A stretch of 64,000 nucleotides of DNA, taken from Candidatus Fluviicola riflensis. GTDB taxonomy: Bacteria > Bacteroidota > Bacteroidia > Flavobacteriales_D > Crocinitomicaceae. Location: assembly GCA_002243285.1 (NCBI GenBank), contig CP022585.1, forward strand, positions 1,210,001 through 1,274,000. The letters run 5' to 3'. A program made the position numbers and the translations under genes. This document shows, piece by piece, positions 34,010-42,313 of the stretch. The notes under the pieces are model-generated. The model searched no databases and was not told where the DNA came from. It saw only the letters and a list, made by a program, of their open reading frames with translations. The first letter of the stretch is position 1, and every line of letters starts with the position of its first letter.

Positions 34010-35110
34010 TTAGTTGCTGCAATTTCCTGAATAATATGTTTTGCCCTCGGCCGAACCAAGTTCGTTGGCTTTGTGCCAATCTTCACAGGCGCCAACGATA
34101 TCACGCTGCATTTCTCTTGCCATGCCGCGGTTTACATAAGCAGCCGCGTAATTCGGATCAATCTGAAGTGCTTTGTTAGCCCATTCTTCCGCTTTTTTGT
34201 AATCTTTTTTCTTGAAATAAGCCGCAGCAAGGTTCGAAGCTGCCGGTGCATACTTAGGATTTAACTGCAATGCTTTCTCGAAATCTTTCAAAGCCTCGTC
34301 CGTTGTGCCTTTATCCATCAACGTTGCTCCGCGATTGTTGTAAGCCATGTAATAATTGGCATCAATCGAAATAGCACGGTTAAATGCAGCTAATGCGCCT
34401 ACATAATCTTTGGTTTTTTTCTTCGTCGTACCGATGTTATTCAGCACAAAAGCGAGGTTCGGATTTTTACGTTGTGCTTCTTCGTAATCGGCCAGTGCTT
34501 TCGGATAGTTTGCCTGCATGCGGTAACAGCTTCCGCGGTCATTGTAAGCATAAGCATTATTGACATCCAGTTCAATTGTTTTCGAAAAGTATTTGATCGC
34601 GGTATTATAATCCTGCTGTAAAAATTTCAGCGTACCGTAATTGTAGTATGCTTTCGGATTCTTGGCATCCAATTGAATTGATTTTTCGTAATCTTTTTCC
34701 GAACTCAGGTAATCTGTCAATCCCTGGTATGCTCTTCCACGCTGAAAATACGCTTTCGAATACGTAACATCTTTTTGGATCAATAAACTAAAGGTGGCAA
34801 CCGCGTCTTTAAATTGTTCCGCTTCATTTTCAGCTACACCTTTGTTATAATGCGCCGCCGTAAAATTGGGATCAGATGCCACCGATTTTTTAAACTCAGC
34901 AATAGCGCCCGTAAAGTTTTTTTGATTGAACAATTCAATTCCCTTATTGTAAGCCTCCTGACTGGCTGCAACGGTCGCGTTTTGCTGATTCAATTTGGTG
35001 ATCGAATCCCGATACCGTGTTTCTTGTGGCGTCAATTGTTCAATTTGTGCATTTCCGTTATTGGAAACACAAATCAAACCAAAAAGAAGCCCGATTGTTG
35101 TTCGTTTCAT
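34010..35110 (-). CDS. Secreted TPR-repeat protein
   Basis: 366 aa. Signal peptide 1-21 (NNGNAQ). About eight consecutive TPR units (residues about 48-335) with canonical W/Y-G-Y-A-P spacing, e.g. AYYNYGTLKFLQQDYNTAIKYFSKTIELD. It closes with GACEDWHKANELGSAEGKTYYSGNC, a Bacteroidota-specific TPR cap with paired cysteines. It acts as a periplasmic protein-protein interaction scaffold. It is the first gene of a two-gene unit with the OmpA/PD40 protein, which suggests a joint envelope complex. Confidence 0.88.
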   Translation of the reverse strand: MKRTTIGLLFGLICVSNNGNAQIEQLTPQETRYRDSITKLNQQNATVAASQEAYNKGIELFNQKNFTGAIAEFKKSVASDPNFTAAHYNKGVAENEAEQFKDAVATFSLLIQKDVTYSKAYFQRGRAYQGLTDYLSSEKDYEKSIQLDAKNPKAYYNYGTLKFLQQDYNTAIKYFSKTIELDVNNAYAYNDRGSCYRMQANYPKALADYEEAQRKNPNLAFVLNNIGTTKKKTKDYVGALAAFNRAISIDANYYMAYNNRGATLMDKGTTDEALKDFEKALQLNPKYAPAASNLAAAYFKKKDYKKAEEWANKALQIDPNYAAAYVNRGMAREMQRDIVGACEDWHKANELGSAEGKTYYSGNCSN

Positions 35111-35325
35111 ACAGTTTTATTAGTTCTAATATTGTTTAGCGGCTTGAATTTAGCAATATTCGTACCAGCAGATTCGGAAATTTATTAACAAGCGCGTTTC
35201 GATGTGGAAAAGCAGTTATAAATCAACCGAAATAGCTATTTTTATCCGCCGGTGTTTTGGCTTGTATTGTTGCGTTAGACAAGCGAATCAAGGCGCTGAA
35301 AAATATTTACAAGGACTGTTGAAAA

Positions 35326-36534
35326 ATGAATAAAGAAGCATATTTGGTGACGGGAGTTCGCACCGCAATCGGGAATTTTGGAGGAACATTAGCACCGGTA
35401 AGAACCGATGATCTTGCTGCAGTTGCTATCGAAGGCTTGTTGAAGAAAGTTCCTTCGCTTGATTTAAGCGCCATTGAAGACGTGATTTTAGGCTGTGCCA
35501 ATCAAGCCGGTGAAGATAACAGAAACGTTGCGCGAATGGCTGGATTATTAGCCGGATTGCCTGTTTCAGTTGCCGGTGAAACCGTAAATCGTTTGTGTGC
35601 ATCCGGAATGTCGGCCGCTGTGAATGCGGCGCGTGCCATTAAAGACGGCGCGGGTGATTTATACATTGCCGGTGGCGTTGAAAACATGACTCGCGGGCCG
35701 TGGGTGCTTTCCAAATCATCTGCACCTTTCGGACGCGACCAGGAATTGTTCGATTCATCGTTTGGCTGGCGATTCATTAATCCCAAAATGCAGGAACTTT
35801 ACGGAACCGACAGCATGGGAAATACGGCTGAAAACCTGGCTGAAATGTATTCGATTAACCGCGAAGATCAGGACCGCTTCGCACTTTGGTCACAGCAGAA
35901 GGCAACTAAAGCGCAAACCGCTGGTATTTTAGGAAATGAAATAGTTCCGGTAATGATTCCGCGCAAAAAACAAGATCCGCTGATGTTTGACAAAGATGAA
36001 TTCATGCGTCCGCAAACAACCATGGAAGGATTGGGCGGTTTACGCGCTGCATTCAAAAAAGACGGTACGGTAACTGCCGGAAATGCTTCCGGTTTGAATG
36101 ATGGTGCGGCAGCTTTGTTACTGGCATCTGATAACGGACTCAAACAACATAATTTACAACCGATTGCTCGTATTGTAAGCGCAGCGGTAGCCGGAGTGGA
36201 ACCACGTATTATGGGAATCGGACCGGTGGAAGCATCCAATAAAGCACTAAAACGTGCCGGCCTTATGTTAAAGGATATGGATGTGATCGAATTGAATGAA
36301 GCATTTGCAGCTCAAGTATTGGCTTGCACCCGAAATTTAGGATTAGCGGACAATGATCCGCGCATCAATCCCAACGGTGGAGCGATTGCTTTGGGCCATC
36401 CGCTTGGAATGTCAGGTTCACGTATTTTACTGGCTGCGGCCAACGAATTGCAGCGAACAAACGGAAAATATGCACTTGTAACGATGTGTATTGGGGTTGG
36501 ACAAGGGTATGCTACAATAATTGAGCGCACATAA
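35326..36534 (+). CDS. Acetyl-CoA acyltransferase (thiolase), PcaF/PaaJ-like
   Basis: 402 aa. Acylation Cys91 in NRLCASGM; second catalytic pair His358 ([14 protein letters not shown]) and Cys388 (CIGVGQG). [11 protein letters not shown] and ELNEAFAAQ are conserved. The long [20 protein letters not shown] segment and the total length best fit the degradative thiolases of the PcaF/PaaJ branch, which cleave 3-oxoadipyl-CoA or other 3-ketoacyl-CoA. No beta-oxidation or phenylacetate genes are adjacent, so the exact substrate is open. Starts 215 bases from the divergent TPR gene. Confidence 0.93.
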   Translation: MNKEAYLVTGVRTAIGNFGGTLAPVRTDDLAAVAIEGLLKKVPSLDLSAIEDVILGCANQAGEDNRNVARMAGLLAGLPVSVAGETVNRLCASGMSAAVNAARAIKDGAGDLYIAGGVENMTRGPWVLSKSSAPFGRDQELFDSSFGWRFINPKMQELYGTDSMGNTAENLAEMYSINREDQDRFALWSQQKATKAQTAGILGNEIVPVMIPRKKQDPLMFDKDEFMRPQTTMEGLGGLRAAFKKDGTVTAGNASGLNDGAAALLLASDNGLKQHNLQPIARIVSAAVAGVEPRIMGIGPVEASNKALKRAGLMLKDMDVIELNEAFAAQVLACTRNLGLADNDPRINPNGGAIALGHPLGMSGSRILLAAANELQRTNGKYALVTMCIGVGQGYATIIERT

Positions 36535-36572
36535 TTCCAACCTATTGAACGATTTAACGTCATCTAAATATT

Positions 36573-38153
36573 ATGAAACAACTCTTTCTTATTTTGCCGC
36601 TGGTAGCCCTGCTTACATTTTCCTGTAAGCGGGAACAGGCAGTTTGGGAATCAGACTGGCAGGTTCCGCTGCTTGACGATACACTGAACCTGAATAAACT
36701 GGTCGAAGATTCTATCGTTACAGTAAACGGCGGCTATTATGAGTTGTCAATAGATCGTACTATTTATGAACTCAAACTTTCAGATATCGTAGATATTCCG
36801 GACACGACGATTAAGAATGATTATGCCATTCCGATCAACGGACTCAATGTATCACCCGGAACGTCTTTCGTAAATAACGTAGAAGAACACGTGATCGATA
36901 TGGGTGACATTGAGCTCAAACGCATCCGTGTAAAATCGGGTGGAGTATCGATCAGCGTAAAAAGTCCTATCGAAACAACGTGTCTTTTTACAGTTCAATT
37001 GCCGGGTGTAACTAAAAATGGTGTAACACTTACACAGGATTTTACTGTTCCACCGGGTTCCGATAATAATTTAAGTGTCGTAAACGGATTTGTGGATATG
37101 GCTGGTTACGAACTCGATCTTCGCGGAGCCAGCCAGGGATCATTCAATAGGATTCAATCCAAAATGACGGTGAAATCAGATCCGAATGGCCAAACAGTGA
37201 ATGTTTCAAACCTCGATACCTTGCGTTTTGTGTTCACGATGAATGATCTGGAGATTGATTATGCCCGTGGTTATTTCGGTTCACAATTAATTACAGACAC
37301 GATTTCCGAAAATATCGAGGCTTTGAGCAAGATTTCAAGCGGGATTATTGACCTGCCTTCTTCGAGTATCGAACTGGAGTTGGTAAACGGCCTTAAAATG
37401 AGTGCGAAAGCCAAACTCACCCAATTAGCGAACGTGAACGCGCAGCAGAATACGGTGAATATGACGCATCCAACCATGGATTCCTGGATTACGATCAACA
37501 GCGCCAGCGGTACGGAAAATTCGTTACAATCCACTACAACTACCTTACTTTTTGATGGTTCCAACAGTAATGTGGAACAATACCTTGAAAATCACGGTGC
37601 CAAAAACGATATTGGTTTCGAATTACAACTCAACCCTTGGGGGAATGTTTCCGGCGGCTGGGATGAGATTTTTCCGCAAAGTTCACTGAAAGTAAATCTA
37701 AAAGCAGATATGCCGCTGGCAATTGGACTCAACGAAGTGGTCTTGCTGGATACATTCGACTTTTCATTCAAACAGGATTTCACAAAAACACACATCATAT
37801 CCGGTAATCTTTGGGTGAAAGCTACCAATGCATTTCCGCTTTCGGGAGTAGTGACTCTATATTTGCTTGACGCTTCAGGAAATACGATTACTACAATCAA
37901 CGGATCTACAACGTTTAGTTCCAGTGTGTTTGGTTCGGTAGTCAACGGTATTCTGCAAAAACAATCGTTTGTTGAATTTCCGATTGCCGAAAGTGTTTTG
38001 GAACAATTGGACCTAGTGAAACAATTATCGCTGAAAGTAACCATGAATACACCGGATCCTGCCACCAATATAAGTGAGCAAATGGCGATCCCGGCAGATG
38101 CGTTTTTTGGCATCAAAGTAGGTGCAAAACTTAAAGTGGAAGCAAAAGTATGA
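36573..38153 (+). CDS. Lipoprotein of unknown function, coupled to the DUF5723 gene
   Basis: 526 aa. Lipobox ends at Cys18 (LTFSC). The mature part is all-beta, with repeated strand-turn patterns (IPINGLNVSPGTSFVNNVEEHVIDMG, LKMSAKAKLTQLANVNAQQNTVNM). I recognise no family. Its TGA stop overlaps the ATG of the DUF5723 barrel gene by 4 bases, and the third gene starts inside that one, so the three form a strictly coupled set: surface or periplasmic lipoprotein, barrel, T9SS-secreted protein. It starts 38 bases after the thiolase stop. Confidence 0.72.
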   Translation: MKQLFLILPLVALLTFSCKREQAVWESDWQVPLLDDTLNLNKLVEDSIVTVNGGYYELSIDRTIYELKLSDIVDIPDTTIKNDYAIPINGLNVSPGTSFVNNVEEHVIDMGDIELKRIRVKSGGVSISVKSPIETTCLFTVQLPGVTKNGVTLTQDFTVPPGSDNNLSVVNGFVDMAGYELDLRGASQGSFNRIQSKMTVKSDPNGQTVNVSNLDTLRFVFTMNDLEIDYARGYFGSQLITDTISENIEALSKISSGIIDLPSSSIELELVNGLKMSAKAKLTQLANVNAQQNTVNMTHPTMDSWITINSASGTENSLQSTTTTLLFDGSNSNVEQYLENHGAKNDIGFELQLNPWGNVSGGWDEIFPQSSLKVNLKADMPLAIGLNEVVLLDTFDFSFKQDFTKTHIISGNLWVKATNAFPLSGVVTLYLLDASGNTITTINGSTTFSSSVFGSVVNGILQKQSFVEFPIAESVLEQLDLVKQLSLKVTMNTPDPATNISEQMAIPADAFFGIKVGAKLKVEAKV

Positions 38154-39388
38154 TGAAGTCTGGTAAACTGTTAGTGCTAATGACTTGTTTCAGTAGCGTG
38201 ATAGGTTCGGCTCAAATGATCTATCCTTCCTATAGTGATTCAGCTATTCATCATCCGATCATAGAAACCGACGGTATTTTTGATTTACAAGGTTCTGCCA
38301 TACGGCGGGAATTTTCAAATACGCTTTTATTCGGCGGTTTCATCGACGAAGGTATGAAAGGCCGGTCGTTTGAAAAACACAGCGCTGTAAACCGTTTCGG
38401 GATCAACGCAAATGCAGAAGTCCGGTATATCAATGGCGGTGGTGGTTTTATGAAACGCGATTCGGTTGCCTGGATGATCAAAGGCGGTTATTTCGCTCTG
38501 GGAAACCTGATCTACGGACAAGATGCTTTCGGATTGTTGTTTTATGGAAATGAGTCTTACCTGAACGCGAAAGCTGATTTCAGCAACACACGGCTGGATT
38601 TTGCGCAATTTCAAAAAATCGGATTCGGGATCGTGAACAAGAAAAATAAATCGTCCGTTACCCTGAATGTAGTCAACGTTCAGAATTATGTTGACGGTGC
38701 CATCCGAAAAGGTGAATTGACACAAAACGAAGACGGATCCCAGATAAACCTGGATATTCAAGGTAGTATGCTTGCAACAAAAGGCGCTAATTTTAATAAA
38801 GGGCTTGGACTTTCCCTAGATGTTGATTACCGTATTCTGGTTCCCTGGGGGAAATCGACAACAACTTTCCAGGTGTTGGCGCAAAACATGGGAGCGGCTT
38901 ATATTTATGGTGGCATGCAGAAAATCGCCGTCGATTCCAGCTATTCGTATAGCGGTTTTGATTTTGAAACCCTTACAAGCGATTCCAATCCGTTTGGGGA
39001 TGACTTCTCAATCCTCGATTCATTGGGAGTTGAAAGACGTGATGTCAAACGATTTGTACCGTTGCCGGGCTATCTTCAGGTAGCTAAATTGGTCGACGTG
39101 ACTTCAGTGAAAAAAGTACAGTCTTTCTTCGGAATTCGTATGTATCCGACCTTTAGCTCAATCCCGCAATTATTTGCCGGAGCTTATTGGAAACCAACAG
39201 AACTCTTCCATGTAGCCGGATCGGTTACGTATGGCGGATTCGGTAATTTTAGAGGCGGACTTTTCCTTACACTGAATTTGAAACAAATTAACTGCATGCT
39301 TGGCACCGAAGATGTGTTCGGAGGTATTTCTAAAAAAGGATACGGTGAATCACTTGTAACAAAACTGATATGGAAAATCAATTCGTAA
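38150..39388 (+). CDS. DUF5723 outer-membrane beta-barrel protein
   Basis: 412 aa. Signal peptide 1-21 (VIGSAQ); the second Met (38153) is an alternative start. Strands such as GINANAEVRYINGGGGFM and SSVTLNVVNVQNYVDGA and the C-terminal FGNFRGGLFLTLNLKQINCML fit the DUF5723 PorV/FadL-like barrels of Bacteroidota. Function unknown. It is translationally coupled on both sides (4-base overlap upstream, 19-base overlap downstream) to a lipoprotein and a T9SS type A protein. This raises the possibility of a dedicated secretion or anchoring role for that protein. Confidence 0.8.
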   Translation: MMKSGKLLVLMTCFSSVIGSAQMIYPSYSDSAIHHPIIETDGIFDLQGSAIRREFSNTLLFGGFIDEGMKGRSFEKHSAVNRFGINANAEVRYINGGGGFMKRDSVAWMIKGGYFALGNLIYGQDAFGLLFYGNESYLNAKADFSNTRLDFAQFQKIGFGIVNKKNKSSVTLNVVNVQNYVDGAIRKGELTQNEDGSQINLDIQGSMLATKGANFNKGLGLSLDVDYRILVPWGKSTTTFQVLAQNMGAAYIYGGMQKIAVDSSYSYSGFDFETLTSDSNPFGDDFSILDSLGVERRDVKRFVPLPGYLQVAKLVDVTSVKKVQSFFGIRMYPTFSSIPQLFAGAYWKPTELFHVAGSVTYGGFGNFRGGLFLTLNLKQINCMLGTEDVFGGISKKGYGESLVTKLIWKINS

Positions 39389-40845
39389 AACAGTTCGCAT
39401 TATTGGCGATGGGATTGTTCCTTTCCGTCAGCTTGCTGGGGCAAACAACCTTTTACAAAGTCTATTCAGGAAATGGGTATGACAAGGGTGAAGGAATTGC
39501 ACAATTACCCGATTCAGGTTTTTTGGTAACCGGTTCTTCTTCCAGTTTTGGGGATGCACCTTCCCAAGTGTTTTTAATGCGCTTGGACAGTAATGGGGTT
39601 TTTGAATGGTCGAAAGCTTACGGTGGTATCGAATTTGAAGAAGGAAAGCGTGTTATGCCGGTTCCGGGATTCGGTTATTACCTGGCGGGAACTTCATCCA
39701 GTGGCGCTTCGGAAAACTTCGACGCTTACCTGATCTTTACAGACGAAGCAGGAAATCTGCAATGGGAAGTAAGAACCGATCAGGGCGCCTGGGAACGTGT
39801 TCATGATGCAGTTTTAATGGCGGATACATCCATCATGATTATTGGTGAAACCGATTCCACAGTGAACGGAAATATTGACCTGTTTGCCGCCCGTTATGAT
39901 AAAATGGGCGCTTTGATCTGGAAACAGCAATGGGGAACCGATCATGATGATTTCGGCAAAGCGATTGTGAGTATTTCAGATACGACAGTATTGATCGCCG
40001 GAACTTATTATGTGGCAGATTCGACTCAAAATAAAGGATATGTAACCAAAATGCACGTCGATGGCAGCCTTATTTGGGAAGAAACCTATGGCATTCAGGG
40101 CGATTACTGGTTAAACGATATCTGTACCGTTGGTGCAAACATCAAAGTAATCGGCGAGCGCATTAAAACGGGCAAAACAGATCACGACGGCTTTTTCGCA
40201 CATATTCAGTCAGACGGAACCCTTTCCTATGCTGAAGAGTTCTATTCGAGCGCAGATACAAGAAATGGTGTATTTACACCTTACACGGCAGCTACGGACA
40301 AGTTTTTTATGACCGAACAAACCATCAATCCAAGTGTGCCTACTTTCGAAGATGGAGAGGATGTGTTTGTTTCACGTTTTAATTCGGGCTTGTTCTGGGA
40401 TAATTACGGAGTCGGCTACAATGGAGTCGGGCAGGATCAGGCCAATGATATCAAACCTACTTCGGATGGTTATGCCGTGATGGTGGGTTTTCACACAACT
40501 TACGGTCCGGGTGGGAACAGCGTATTTGTAGTGAAAATGGGTAACGATTACGCGTTTCCAGCGCCGTCTTCTAATCCTACAATTATCAATATTGTTTTCC
40601 TCGAAGATCTGGTTGCGCTCAAATCATTGAAAGTCTATCCCAATCCGGTAAACGATCAATTAAATATCTCTATCGAGGATACCGAATTTGATTATTCCTT
40701 GTTGGATGCTTCAGGTAAACAACTGTTAACGGGACATTCCTGGTCGGCACAGCAATTGGATTTCTCACAACAAGCTCAGGGAGTTTATTTCTTAAGAATA
40801 AGCCACGAGTCAGGTGAAACCGCGGTAGTTAAATTGGTTAAATAG
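39370..40845 (+). CDS. T9SS type A sorting-domain protein with propeller-like repeats
   Basis: 491 aa. The ATG lies 19 bases inside the DUF5723 gene and is needed to include the signal peptide (residues 8-25, SVSLLGQ). The body has repeating about 50-residue units (IAQLPDSGFLVTGSSSS, MPVPGFGYYLAGTSSS, VSISDTTVLIAGTYY), probably a beta-propeller. The C-terminal domain (about 412-491) begins LKVYPNPVNDQLNISI and ends YFLRISHESGETAVVKLVK, the Por/type A signal that directs secretion through the T9SS and often LPS-type anchoring. Surface or secreted product of unknown role. Confidence 0.9.
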   Translation: MENQFVKQFALLAMGLFLSVSLLGQTTFYKVYSGNGYDKGEGIAQLPDSGFLVTGSSSSFGDAPSQVFLMRLDSNGVFEWSKAYGGIEFEEGKRVMPVPGFGYYLAGTSSSGASENFDAYLIFTDEAGNLQWEVRTDQGAWERVHDAVLMADTSIMIIGETDSTVNGNIDLFAARYDKMGALIWKQQWGTDHDDFGKAIVSISDTTVLIAGTYYVADSTQNKGYVTKMHVDGSLIWEETYGIQGDYWLNDICTVGANIKVIGERIKTGKTDHDGFFAHIQSDGTLSYAEEFYSSADTRNGVFTPYTAATDKFFMTEQTINPSVPTFEDGEDVFVSRFNSGLFWDNYGVGYNGVGQDQANDIKPTSDGYAVMVGFHTTYGPGGNSVFVVKMGNDYAFPAPSSNPTIINIVFLEDLVALKSLKVYPNPVNDQLNISIEDTEFDYSLLDASGKQLLTGHSWSAQQLDFSQQAQGVYFLRISHESGETAVVKLVK

Positions 40846-40874
40846 TTGATAAGTTTGATCGTTTAGAAGCTTTT

Positions 40875-40906
40875 AAGTTTCTGGTTTTAGTTGCTCACAG
40901 AAACTT
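40875..40906. terminator. Weak hairpin between convergent genes
   Basis: AAGTTTCTG (40875-40883) and CAGAAACTT (40898-40906) with a 14-nt loop and no clear U tract. Possible shared terminator for genes ending at 40845 and 40944. Confidence 0.4.
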
Positions 40907-40943
40907 ACGAACTCAAAAAACTGGAAAACTGACTAGCTAACGC

Positions 40944-41462
40944 CTACCAATGGTAAGCATCATCATTCATCCATTTTCCGTGCAGGCGCATTACCTGTTC
41001 AATCACATCACGTACACAAGCTCTGCCGCCGTTTAGTGGAGATTGGTAATGACAGATTGCTTTTACTTCAACTGCAGCATCCTGCGGACAAGTACTTACG
41101 CCAACAAGCCGCATTACCGGAATATCAGGAATATCGTCACCCATATAAAGGACTTCATTATCCGAAAAGTCAAATTCCTGTTTTAACTGTTCATATACAA
41201 CCAGTTTATCGGCCGAACGAAGCATGACTTTATGAGCGCCCAATCCTTCCAATCTGTCTTTTACATCCTGCGAATTTCCTCCGGTAATCATCAAAACGCG
41301 GTATCCTTTTTTTACTGCATACTGAATCGCATAGCCGTCTTTTGAATTGAGCGTTCTGATCACAGTTCCGTTCACCAGCAATACTTCACCGGTGGTGAGC
41401 ACGCCATCTACATCAAATACAAAAGTGGTAATCGGTGAAAGACGTTCTTTATAGCTAATCAT
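40944..41462 (-). CDS. KdsC/YrbI-family HAD phosphatase
   Basis: 172 aa. HAD motif I is FDVDGVLT (16-23, Asp17/Asp19), motif II TGG (60-62), motif III Lys86, and motif IV GDDIPD (108-113). The C-terminal GGRACVRDVIEQVM fits the tetrameric KDO-8-phosphate phosphatases of LPS synthesis. It starts inside the last codons of the DUF2520 gene (8-base overlap). DUF2520, KdsC-like and Maf genes often cluster in Bacteroidota. KDO-8-P as the substrate is inferred by family. Confidence 0.9.
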   Translation of the reverse strand: MISYKERLSPITTFVFDVDGVLTTGEVLLVNGTVIRTLNSKDGYAIQYAVKKGYRVLMITGGNSQDVKDRLEGLGAHKVMLRSADKLVVYEQLKQEFDFSDNEVLYMGDDIPDIPVMRLVGVSTCPQDAAVEVKAICHYQSPLNGGRACVRDVIEQVMRLHGKWMNDDAYHW

Positions 41463-42225
41463 GTTGTTTGTAACGTTGTTGAATACTGGATGAAAGGAGT
41501 TTGTAGATAGCTGCCTGTTCGGGTGGAAGCATCGCTATATGTTGTTCGATGGTTTTTAAATCAGCTCTGCGTGCCGGGCCGGTTTGAGCGTCATAAGCAG
41601 TTTGATTGTTCAACTTTTCTACTGTTTCAAGCAACAATGGTTTTAGCCAATCGAATGACAAATCAGCCCGGGTTAACTGCTGCTGCGCCAGATCGATGAG
41701 ATGATTGGTAAAATTGTTGACGAAAACCGCAGCTAAATGCAGTTGTACGCGTTTTTCCCAGGGCAATTCCGTTACAGCTTGGCTTATTCTGTTTCCCAAT
41801 TCCAGGAGTGCACGTGTAAATTCGGGAGAAGTGCTTTCAACGAAAATCGGAACCGTTGTGAGATCAATCGTCCGGTTTGAAGAAAACGTTTGCAACGGAT
41901 AAAAAACACCTGCTGGAAAATTGGTTGAAAGTGATAAAACATCAACGGTTCCTGAAGTGGTGACAACCCGAGCAAGGGCAGAAAGCTGTGGAATCAACAA
42001 GGGAAGTGCATCATCTGAAACGGCACAGAGAATCAAATCACTTTCCGCCAGATCTTCGATTTTTGAAACCGTATCGCATTGCAGTAGTGTAGCAAGCTTT
42101 GTAGCTTTTTCAGGTGTCCTGTTCCAGCATGATTCAATGCGAACACCTGCTTTCAGCAATCCCGTTGCCAGGTGAACGGCTACATTGCCGGCGCCAACTA
42201 CAGAAATGGATGAAATGGTACGCAT
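41455..42225 (-). CDS. Rossmann-fold/DUF2520 protein
   Basis: 256 aa. The N-terminal dinucleotide-binding motif is VVGAGNVAVHLATGL (9-23). The C-terminal DUF2520 helical domain (about 125-250) contains WEKRVQLHLAAVFVNNFTNHL and AQTGPARRADLKTIEQH. It resembles 6-phosphogluconate/ketopantoate-type reductases, but no substrate is known. TAATTTTA (7/8 match to the -7 consensus) lies 4 bases before the ATG. Overlaps the KdsC-like gene by 8 bases. Confidence 0.9.
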   Translation of the reverse strand: MRTISSISVVGAGNVAVHLATGLLKAGVRIESCWNRTPEKATKLATLLQCDTVSKIEDLAESDLILCAVSDDALPLLIPQLSALARVVTTSGTVDVLSLSTNFPAGVFYPLQTFSSNRTIDLTTVPIFVESTSPEFTRALLELGNRISQAVTELPWEKRVQLHLAAVFVNNFTNHLIDLAQQQLTRADLSFDWLKPLLLETVEKLNNQTAYDAQTGPARRADLKTIEQHIAMLPPEQAAIYKLLSSSIQQRYKQHD

Positions 42226-42229
42226 ATCG

Positions 42230-42237
42230 TAAAATTA
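42230..42237 (-). promoter_or_regulatory. Probable -7 box (TAATTTTA) of the DUF2520/kdsC unit
   Basis: Seven of eight positions match TAnnTTTG. Spacing to the ATG is four bases, as in the other predicted leaderless genes here. Confidence 0.45.
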
Positions 42238-42261
42238 CTTTTTTTGACGGAAACTTCAGGA

Positions 42262-42291
42262 CAAAAAAACGGTGACCATTTCGGCCACCGT
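42262..42291 (-). terminator. Terminator of the T9SS type A gene at 42314
   Basis: ACGGTG-CC/GG-CACCGT stem (one mismatch, 5-nt loop) followed on the minus strand by seven T. Confidence 0.85.
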
Positions 42292-42313
42292 TCCTGTTTT
42301 ATTAGAGGTTTGT

